Shown piece by piece: positions 57,467 through 64,000 of a stretch of DNA of 64,000 bases; positions within the stretch are counted from its first letter, which is position 1, and each line of letters opens with the position of its first letter. Made by a program: the position numbers and the translations under genes. The stretch spans positions 1 to 64,000 of the forward strand of contig JASIAM010000312.1 of assembly GCA_030041985.1 (NCBI GenBank). The letters run 5' to 3'. Under the pieces are notes generated by a model. It did no database searches and was not told where the DNA came from. It worked only from the letters and a program-made list of their open reading frames with translations. This DNA comes from Bryobacteraceae bacterium (lineage in GTDB: Bacteria; Acidobacteriota; Terriglobia; Bryobacterales; Bryobacteraceae).

Positions 57467-60400
57467 TTAAAGCGTGCGGCGATTTTCCCGATACGCGACC
57501 ACGTAGGCTGCCGGGACAATAAAGACCGTCAGAACGACGGAGGTAGCAAGTCCCCCGATAATGGCTCGGGCAAGAGGAGCATACTGTTCGCTGCCTGTGC
57601 CAAGTTTCAACGCCATGGGAGCGAGGCCGATCATGGTTGCCAGCGACGTCATGAGAATCGGCCGCAGCCTCACCCGGCACGCGCCAATGACAGCATTTTC
57701 CACAGTGCTGCCCTGCCGCTCCAACCTATGGGCGAAATCGACGATCAGGATGCTGTTCGATGCCGCAATGCCCACCAGCATCAGAACCCCCATTAGGGAC
57801 ATCACATTGAGTGTGGTTCCTGTCAGAGGCAGAATCACCAGCACGCCAATGAAACCCATGGGCACCGCCAGCAGAATCAGCAGCGGGTCCTTAAAAGAGC
57901 TGAACTGCGCCACCAGGATCAGGTATAGCAATACCGCCGCTAGCGATAGGCCCATAGCGAAGCTCTGAAAAGATTGCTGCATCGCCAACACCATTCCCCG
58001 GATATCGATTCGCACCCCGCCTGGCGGTTTGGCATTGGCTATTAGTTTCTGAATTCCACTCGATAGCTTGCCCAGGTCCTCTCCAACCGGACTGACATAG
58101 ATATCGATCATGCGCTGAATTTGATAATGATCGACCTCGGTCGGTGTGACCAGTTTCGTGAGATGTGCAACCGTATCGAGTGTCGTCGGTTCTTTAAGCT
58201 TAGGGGATCGCAGCGGAATATTTCTTAAGTCGAGGAAACTGTGTATTGATGGCGGACCGTTCTCATAGTACTGTACCGTGAGGAAGTAGTCGTTGCCGGT
58301 CTTGCGATCAACCCAGTAATTGGGCGCGATCATCAGGTCGGAATTCAGCGCTGTAATCACGTTGTGGACGATATCCTCGGTGTCCAGACCGAGCTCCGAC
58401 GCATGGACGCGGTCCACATCCAGACGCACAGCCGGATAATTCATGTCCTGCGGGATATAAACCTCGCCGGCGCCAGGCAGAAGCCGTATGCGATTGGCGA
58501 GGTCCCGGGCAATCTGATTGGCCTGATTCAGATCGCTGCTACTCACCTGGAGATCAATAGGCGCAGGCATTCCCATATTGAGAATGCTGTCCACCATGGA
58601 GCCGCTGCTGAAGAAGGTACGCAGATCGGGATATTCCCGCGCGATCTGCCGCTGAACGCGATCCATATATGCAAAACTGCTGACAGCATGCGACGGAGTA
58701 AGTGCGACCTGGATAGTTGCCGAGTACATCCCGGAGTTGGTGGTATAGAGCGACGAAAAATCCGGGACGATACCGATGTTGGAAACTACCATATGCATAT
58801 CGTGCGGCGTCACAATTTTCCGGATCAGGTCCTCTACTTTCGCGACATATTGCTCGGTGAGTTCGATTCGCGTCCCGGTCGGAACCTTCAAATTGATAGT
58901 GAACTGGCCGGCATCGGTCCGCGGGAAGAACGCTAGACCGAGGAACGGATAAACGGCCAGGCTGAGCACAAACGCTCCGAAAAGAACTGCAGTGGTGAGA
59001 AGAGGCCGGCGCAAAGTGCGGCGCACCGTACCTTCGTAGACATTGAGTACGCGCGTAAACCCGCGATTGAAAGTATCACTGAAGCGCGCTCCCAGAGAAA
59101 AATGCCGGGGCGCGGCAGAGTGTGCGCCCTCCGCTGGATGAGGTGGCCGCAGATAGCGGGCACAGAACAGCGGAATCACAGTCATCGCCACAAAATAGGA
59201 TGCGAATAATGAGATCACCACGGCCATTGCCAGGGCTGTAAAGAGAAACTTGCTCACGCCATAGAGGAAAGTCACAGGAAAGAAGACCACCACGGTAGTG
59301 AGCGTTGCGGCCAGTACAGCCAGATTCACTTCGCTTCCACCTTCCTCCGCCGCTTTTTCCGGTGATGCACCCTCCTCCAGGTGACGATAGATGTTTTCGA
59401 GCGAAATTACCGAGTTATCGATGATGCGGGAGAACGCCAAGGCAAGCCCGCCCAAAACCATCGTGTTCACCGTGCTCCCCAGGAGGTTGAGGACCACAAA
59501 AGTGGCCAATCCGGAAAGCGGAATGGAAAGAAAGACCGCGAAGGTAGCGCGCAGACTGGCGAGAAACACCAGGATCATCAGACTGGTCAGTGCGAGTCCG
59601 ATTAAGCCCTCGTGCAAAAGCGTCCGGATCGCTTCCTTGACATACGCCGACTGGTCAAAGACTACCGAAGCGATCAGGTTCTTCGGTATTCCAAACAGGC
59701 GTCCTACCAGGTTGCGAACGCCATTTACCACCTGAATGGTGTTGGTGTTGCCGCCTTGCTTCATGATCGGAACATATGCGGACCGCTGGCCATCGACGCG
59801 CACCAGGTTGTACTGAATCTGGTTGGCATCTTTTGCCTCTCCGACATCGCCGATGGAAACCCAGCGCTGATCGACCGTTTTGATCGGCACACTATTCAGG
59901 TCTTTTACTTGATTTACCAGGGCGTTCGAATAGACATAGTAGTCATAGGGTCCGATCTTTACATCCCCGGCGGGTAGAATCAGGTTGCTTTTATTCACCG
60001 CCGCGACTACATCCATAAGGCTCAATTGCCGCGAGGCCAGTTTGTACGGATCGACGTAGACCATCGCCTGCCGGTACTTTCCGCCAAAAGGCGGCGGGAT
60101 CTCTGCGCCCTTGACTACAGCGATCTGATCGCGAATTTGAAACTCTGCGTAATCGTGCAGTTGCGTCTGGCTCAGTCCCTGTCCCTTGACGGTGACCAAA
60201 CATACCGGCAAGCTGGCAGCGTCGAACCGGAGCACTACCGGAGGTAGCGTTCCCGGCGGTAGACGCTTGAGATCCGAGAGGGAAAGATTGGAAAGCTGAG
60301 TGACATCCGAGTCAGCATTGGTGCCGGGCTGGAAATAGACCTTAATGATGCTCACTCCCGGCAGTGACCGCGATTCCATGTGATCCACGCCGCTGGCGAG

Positions 60401-60610
60401 CGTGAAGAAGCGCTCGAGAGGATCGGTGATATCGGTCTCGATGTCTTCCGGCGGCATGCCATTGTAAAACGTGGCCACCACCGCCTCGGGCAGATTGATT
60501 GGTGGAAACAAATCCACCGGCATCCGCACCACACTGGTAACTCCGATCAGAAAGAGCACCAGGCATATCACAACAATGAAGTAAGGATGACGAATCGAAA
60601 AGCCGGACAT
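57467..60610 (-). CDS. RND efflux transporter, inner-membrane pump
   Basis: A 1047-residue RND permease with 12 membrane segments and two large periplasmic loops. The N-terminus FSIRHPYFIVVICLVLFLIG and the later IQVVNGVRNL and YVKEAIRTLLHEGLIGLAL are typical of the hydrophobe/amphiphile subfamily. In membrane helix 4 the usual adjacent aspartates of the proton relay read IIDNSV: one Asp kept, the second is Asn. It forms an operon with the upstream adaptor gene (37 bp gap). The outer-membrane channel is not encoded nearby. Substrates are unknown. Confidence 0.92.
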   Translation of the reverse strand: MSGFSIRHPYFIVVICLVLFLIGVTSVVRMPVDLFPPINLPEAVVATFYNGMPPEDIETDITDPLERFFTLASGVDHMESRSLPGVSIIKVYFQPGTNADSDVTQLSNLSLSDLKRLPPGTLPPVVLRFDAASLPVCLVTVKGQGLSQTQLHDYAEFQIRDQIAVVKGAEIPPPFGGKYRQAMVYVDPYKLASRQLSLMDVVAAVNKSNLILPAGDVKIGPYDYYVYSNALVNQVKDLNSVPIKTVDQRWVSIGDVGEAKDANQIQYNLVRVDGQRSAYVPIMKQGGNTNTIQVVNGVRNLVGRLFGIPKNLIASVVFDQSAYVKEAIRTLLHEGLIGLALTSLMILVFLASLRATFAVFLSIPLSGLATFVVLNLLGSTVNTMVLGGLALAFSRIIDNSVISLENIYRHLEEGASPEKAAEEGGSEVNLAVLAATLTTVVVFFPVTFLYGVSKFLFTALAMAVVISLFASYFVAMTVIPLFCARYLRPPHPAEGAHSAAPRHFSLGARFSDTFNRGFTRVLNVYEGTVRRTLRRPLLTTAVLFGAFVLSLAVYPFLGLAFFPRTDAGQFTINLKVPTGTRIELTEQYVAKVEDLIRKIVTPHDMHMVVSNIGIVPDFSSLYTTNSGMYSATIQVALTPSHAVSSFAYMDRVQRQIAREYPDLRTFFSSGSMVDSILNMGMPAPIDLQVSSSDLNQANQIARDLANRIRLLPGAGEVYIPQDMNYPAVRLDVDRVHASELGLDTEDIVHNVITALNSDLMIAPNYWVDRKTGNDYFLTVQYYENGPPSIHSFLDLRNIPLRSPKLKEPTTLDTVAHLTKLVTPTEVDHYQIQRMIDIYVSPVGEDLGKLSSGIQKLIANAKPPGGVRIDIRGMVLAMQQSFQSFAMGLSLAAVLLYLILVAQFSSFKDPLLILLAVPMGFIGVLVILPLTGTTLNVMSLMGVLMLVGIAASNSILIVDFAHRLERQGSTVENAVIGACRVRLRPILMTSLATMIGLAPMALKLGTGSEQYAPLARAIIGGLATSVVLTVFIVPAAYVVAYRENRRTL

Positions 60611-60647
60611 GTCCCTTCACCTGCGGCTGCATACGAGCCGCTGTTGA

Positions 60648-61886
60648 CTAACTACCGTGATACTGAAGTAGTTGGATCAGCTTAGGATGGACTGTCTCGC
60701 CCGCGCTCAACCGGCTCCGATCGCCCGCGGCGACCAGTTCCCCGCCCTTTAGTCCAGCGACGATCTCTACTTCGTTAGGCGTCTCTACGCCCAGAACGAC
60801 CTTACGGTTCTCGACCTTTCCTGACGGATCAATCACCCAGACGGATCGGTTGTCATCCTCAATGTTGATTGTTTCCGGAGGGACAGCAACTACGTTTTTC
60901 GCTCGATTGAACGTTAGTGTGGCTTCCGCATACATACCAGGCAGGAGCACTCCTTGCGGGTTGGGCACGTCCACTTCGGTGTGCATCGTGCGCGTATCCT
61001 CTCTTACATCCACCGAAAAGCGAGCTACCTTTCCGGGAAAGGTTCTGTTTAGAGAAGGAATCCGAACCTCCACAGGATCCCCGATTCGTATGGAGGGAGC
61101 ATAGGACTCCGGAACCGGTATCACCAGCCGGAAAAGATCGTCTTCCGAAAGTTGGACAAGCGGCAGGGCCTGAGTGCTGGTATTCATACCGGACTGCACA
61201 AGCGTTCCCAGGTTGGCGTACCGGTTCGTTATCACGCCAGTGAAAGGAGCTGTGATCTTCGAGTAATCGAAGAGTGCCTGGTCACGGCGTTGCGCCGCTT
61301 GCGCCCGGTCGAGTTTGCTTCGCGATGCTTCGAGGCTCGAGAGCGCGCCGGCAACCTGCGCATTCAGCGCCAGGTCTTTCCCTTGCCAGTCATCGATTTC
61401 CTGTTGCGCTACTAGACCCGGCCTGCTCTTCGCCACCTGATCTAACCGGGTGTACTCGAGATGTGTGACCTTCTGCTCGGCTTGAATGCGGTACACCTCT
61501 TCCTGGTAACGGGCGGCTTCATTGCGGGCATCCTGGATCGCAGCTTGGTCTTCCTGTAATTGCAATTGCAGCTCGGGAATCTCCAACACCGCCATCACCT
61601 GGCCCGCCTTCACATGCGTGCCAAAGTCAACGTTGAGCTGGCGGACAAATCCCGACTCCTTCGCGTAAACATCGATCTGCTGAAAGGGCACCAACTCCGA
61701 AGACACTACCAGAGTCTGCTGCAGCGTGGTTCTCTCGGCTCTCACCACGCTGACCTCCGGAATATTTTGAGGATTGCTTTTGGGATTTACTTTGGCTGAA
61801 GCTCTCTGGTCACTACAGGAGGTAAGTACTCCCGTAAGAAGAGATAACAGAAGAAAACATCGCCCGCTCTGACTCGCGGAGAACAT
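60648..61886 (-). CDS. RND efflux adaptor (membrane fusion protein), lipoprotein
   Basis: A 412-residue periplasmic adaptor. The lipobox LTSC at residues 22-25 makes it a lipoprotein. The order is: barrel-sandwich half (VYAKESGFVRQLNVDFGTHV), an alpha-helical hairpin of about 100 residues, the second half (SKITAPFTGVITNRYANLG), and beta-barrel with membrane-proximal domain. It links the RND pump to an outer-membrane channel. It is directly upstream of the pump gene. Confidence 0.92.
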   Translation of the reverse strand: MFSASQSGRCFLLLSLLTGVLTSCSDQRASAKVNPKSNPQNIPEVSVVRAERTTLQQTLVVSSELVPFQQIDVYAKESGFVRQLNVDFGTHVKAGQVMAVLEIPELQLQLQEDQAAIQDARNEAARYQEEVYRIQAEQKVTHLEYTRLDQVAKSRPGLVAQQEIDDWQGKDLALNAQVAGALSSLEASRSKLDRAQAAQRRDQALFDYSKITAPFTGVITNRYANLGTLVQSGMNTSTQALPLVQLSEDDLFRLVIPVPESYAPSIRIGDPVEVRIPSLNRTFPGKVARFSVDVREDTRTMHTEVDVPNPQGVLLPGMYAEATLTFNRAKNVVAVPPETINIEDDNRSVWVIDPSGKVENRKVVLGVETPNEVEIVAGLKGGELVAAGDRSRLSAGETVHPKLIQLLQYHGS

Positions 61887-61939
61887 ATGCCCGCCAACAC
61901 CTCCAAGAAACGGGACCAGATTGTAGCGAAGAGACCTGG

Positions 61940-62680
61940 CTACGTTCGCCCTCCGTTCAAAGGCATTTCAAACCCGCCGCCGGGAGGATATTGCAACTTC
62001 TCTTCCAACCCTTGCAAGGAGAACTGCGGCGAACGGCAGAACCTCCTGAGTTCCGCCTCTTCTTTGCGCATCTGGGACACTGTTTCCAATATGTTAGTGG
62101 CTATCGCCAGCGGAATCGAATGCACGCCATGACGATCGCCATGCAGCAGGTCTCCTGGCGAAACCGTAAGTCCGTCAAGCTTCACAGGCCGCCCATACTC
62201 CGAAATATGTGCATACTTGTGAGATACGGCTACGCTTCCCGCGAACAACTGAAAGCCCATGGCTTCGATAGCTGGCAAATCGCGGACCGCCCCATTCGTG
62301 ATATAAGCAACACAGCCCAAGGCTTGGCCAATCATCGCGTGTAACTCCCCCAGCAGAGCGCCGCCTCCTGGCTCCTCATCGGTGTCGGCTACAACCAGGA
62401 TTCGTGGCTCCGGAATGGATGCGACATAGCGCCACCAACCGATGTTCTAGTGATAAGTAAGTCCCGCTATGGGTTCCATCGCTGCCCGCATGCGGCCCGT
62501 TACCGCGTAGCCAAGCACAGGCGCATGATTCGGGAAAATACAGTGCGCGACGGACCCCGAGATCTGGCCTTCGTTGCGCAGCCGGCCGTTGAGCCTCTCA
62601 ATGGCATTGGAGACCGTGCAAGTGTCGATGCTCTGCAGCTTTTCGAAAACGGCTTTCGGCAGCACAGAACTCGTAGTCAT
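61940..62680 (-). pseudogene. RraA-family gene interrupted by one amber codon
   Basis: A 246-codon frame of the RraA fold family, related to regulators of RNase E and to 4-hydroxy-4-methyl-2-oxoglutarate aldolases. The only defect is an in-frame TAG at 62447-62449, after GLTYH; the sequence resumes as NIGWWRYVASI with ALLGELHAMIGQALGC and ITNGAVRD, the family's conserved GAVRD motif. The frame is uninterrupted on both sides, so a CAG-to-TAG (Gln) change is the simplest origin. Either the gene was inactivated recently, two fragments are made, or the base is a sequencing error. Confidence 0.75.
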
Positions 62681-62856
62681 TCTTCCCCGTATTGGTAGAT
62701 GCCGCCAGGAAGCCACGCGGATACACACGGCCAGTCTCTAACATGTTCTGGCTCGTGAATAATGCTACGCATCTTGGGAAGCTCGTTTTCGGACACGAGC
62801 GGATCAGCACAATGCCGGAGATGGCAAGAGCGGTCCAGCAGACCGGCGATCTGCTC
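62677..62856 (-). pseudogene. Unidentified 59-codon remnant upstream of the RraA gene
   Basis: An open stretch of 59 codons in the same frame as, and directly after, the stop of the sigma-54 regulator. Its sequence is protein-like (KMRSIIHEPEHVRDW and WLPGGIYQYGEE) and its TGA overlaps the RraA start (ATGA), the mark of translational coupling. There is no good start codon except an internal ATG at 62772. It looks like the C-terminal end of a lost gene that once preceded RraA. No family is recognised. Confidence 0.35.
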
Positions 62857-64000
62857 CTACGCAATCTTCGAGGAAAACCGGATAGTTCCCATATGGGCCG
62901 CCTCGCTCCGCTCCTTGGCCTCAGGCGACTGCTCATCCACGTTCAGTTTCTTCATCTTGTATAGGAGCGCTTTGTACTCGATCTTCAGTAATCCGGCGGC
63001 CTGCTTGCGATTCCAGTGGGTGGAGTGCAGTGCCGCCAGGATCGCTTCGGTCTCGGCATGTTGTTTGGCCTTGGTAACCTGCTCCAGTATCGGGGAGGCA
63101 GCTTCGCAAAGAACAGGATCGTCCGGCGTAACCAGCGCCGGTCCGCCAGCCGCTGCAGCCAGCGAAGTCCGCAGGGCGCCACGCGAGGCTTTGCGATGCA
63201 ACTCCCGGGCAATCAACTCGGGATCGCGCAGCACTATATAGCGCCGCATCACGTTCTCCAATTCGCGCACATTGCCGGGCCATTGGTAGGCCATCAGGGC
63301 GTGTTGCAAATCGAGTGAAAGGGGCGTGCCTGGCGGGAAGAGGGGCGCCGCTCCCGCCGGGGTGTGCTTACGCAGTAGATGCTCCGCCAGCAGGGGAATA
63401 TCCTCTTTGCGCTCGCGCAACGGAGGCAACTGAAAATTCATCACATTCAGCCGGTAGTAGAGATCCTCGCGAAATTGGCCGTGGGCGATGGCCCGCTCCA
63501 GGTCCCGATGGGTTGCGGCCATCAGGCGCACATTAACCTTCACCAGCACCTTGCCGCCGATCCGGTGAAATTCGCGGTCCTGCAGAACCTGTAACAACTT
63601 GGCTTGCAGGCGCACATCCATATCGCCGATCTCGTCCAGCAGAATGGTGCCGCCATCTGCCATTTCGAACATGCCCGCTTTCTTTTGAAAAGCGCCCGTG
63701 AATGCGCCCCGCTCATAACCGAATAACTCGCTCTCCACCAGCTCCGAGGGAAGCGCGGCGCAGTTGAGTTTGAGAAAGGGCTGGCTGGCGCGCGGGGAAT
63801 GAGCATGCAATTGGCGCGCGAGCACCTCTTTGCCGGTGCCGGTTTCTCCCTGAATCAGCACAGGGACTTCGGACCAGCCCACCTGGTGCACGAGCGATTC
63901 GATCTCCTTGATCCGCGGGTGTTCGCCCACAAACGTCTGTATGTCGTGATGCGGGGAGATCACCAGAGGCGAGTCCGGCGCCGGACCCTCCGGGCGCGCC
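62857..64000 (-). CDS. Sigma-54-dependent response regulator or activator (partial, runs off right edge)
   Basis: At least 380 residues of an NtrC-family protein: an AAA+ domain with GETGTGKE (Walker A), GAFTGA, TILLDEIGD (Walker B) and the Fis-type helix-turn-helix HWNRKQAAGLLKIEYKALLYKM. The reading frame is still open at the right edge and the residues before LVISPHHDIQTF look like a linker, so an N-terminal sensor or receiver domain probably lies outside the window. A GTG at 63963 could start a short form but is unlikely. It has a C-terminal extension of about 20 residues after the DNA-binding domain. Confidence 0.88.
   Translation of the reverse strand, partial: ARPEGPAPDSPLVISPHHDIQTFVGEHPRIKEIESLVHQVGWSEVPVLIQGETGTGKEVLARQLHAHSPRASQPFLKLNCAALPSELVESELFGYERGAFTGAFQKKAGMFEMADGGTILLDEIGDMDVRLQAKLLQVLQDREFHRIGGKVLVKVNVRLMAATHRDLERAIAHGQFREDLYYRLNVMNFQLPPLRERKEDIPLLAEHLLRKHTPAGAAPLFPPGTPLSLDLQHALMAYQWPGNVRELENVMRRYIVLRDPELIARELHRKASRGALRTSLAAAAGGPALVTPDDPVLCEAASPILEQVTKAKQHAETEAILAALHSTHWNRKQAAGLLKIEYKALLYKMKKLNVDEQSPEAKERSEAAHMGTIRFSSKIA

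Noticed and set aside
62447-62859. TAG recoding to glutamine, suggested by two TAGs in frame with protein-like sequence
   Set aside because: TAG ends several normal genes in the window, for example speA and dut, so it is an ordinary stop here.
62598-62936. Minus-strand frame spanning the RraA start
   Set aside because: It conflicts with the RraA and sigma-54 frames and reads as arginine/serine-rich noise.

Overview
The window reads as a chromosomal segment of a high-G+C (about 60% by eye), motile, aerobic Gram-negative bacterium. The best fit is Acidobacteriota, probably the Bryobacterales/Solibacter group. This is an inference from the gene mix: PEP-CTERM proteins, a PadR regulator next to a small protein resembling the N-terminus of acidobacterial duplicated permeases, a bacillithiol enzyme (BshC), MEP-pathway isoprenoid genes, kinase-less KdpD-like proteins, and many TTG starts. 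No rRNA, tRNA, CRISPR array, integrase or transposase was seen.

Layout. 0.1-4.2 kb: PLP dehydratase, HAD phosphatase and two KdpD-N/Usp proteins without kinase modules. 4.2-7.7 kb: a small HU-like protein overlapping an HU/TIR fusion gene, two exported proteins, and a second TIR protein with a decayed NTPase module. 7.8-15.4 kb: ispG, pentapeptide protein, MmgE/PrpD protein, exported amidohydrolase, PEP-CTERM protein, speA. 15.6-17.3 kb: PadR, small membrane protein and a frameshifted hydrolase-like protein. 17.4-19.1 kb: motB and motA. 19.1-30.3 kb: two quinone reductase-like proteins, a YfhO-type membrane protein, a broken methyltransferase, a Memo-like protein, TrmH, a sugar epimerase, inositol-phosphate synthase, a LytTR response regulator, a coiled-coil protein and dut. 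30.3-43.7 kb: housekeeping genes (acnA, ald, tag, rpmI-rplT-zapB-like-zapA, larB, bshC, rseP, dxr). 44.0-46.7 kb: a beta-hydroxyacid dehydrogenase, a CPBP protease and an exported protein. 46.7-51.3 kb: flagellar operon flgM-flgN-flgK-flgL with a divergent sigma-54 activator. 51.4-62.7 kb: OPT transporter, a Tat-exported bicupin of the oxalate decarboxylase family, a divergent membrane pyrophosphatase, an RND pump with its adaptor, and a broken RraA-family gene. A sigma-54 regulator runs off the right edge.

Functional links. The flgMNKL operon and motAB each have a sigma-28 (FliA)-type promoter candidate with the same spacing, so late flagellar genes at two places appear co-regulated. ispG and dxr both serve the MEP pathway. 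rpmI-rplT run into zapB-like and zapA genes with overlapping or close junctions.

Most unusual content: (1) the HU-like plus HU/TIR gene pair and a second TIR protein 2 kb away; (2) six intergenic elements built from repeated short words in inverted orientation, with different words but one architecture; (3) four decayed genes whose lesions can be read directly: a 5-bp tandem duplication, an internal deletion, one amber codon, and an orphan PEP-CTERM tail; (4) a membrane pyrophosphatase whose most conserved family signature is altered.
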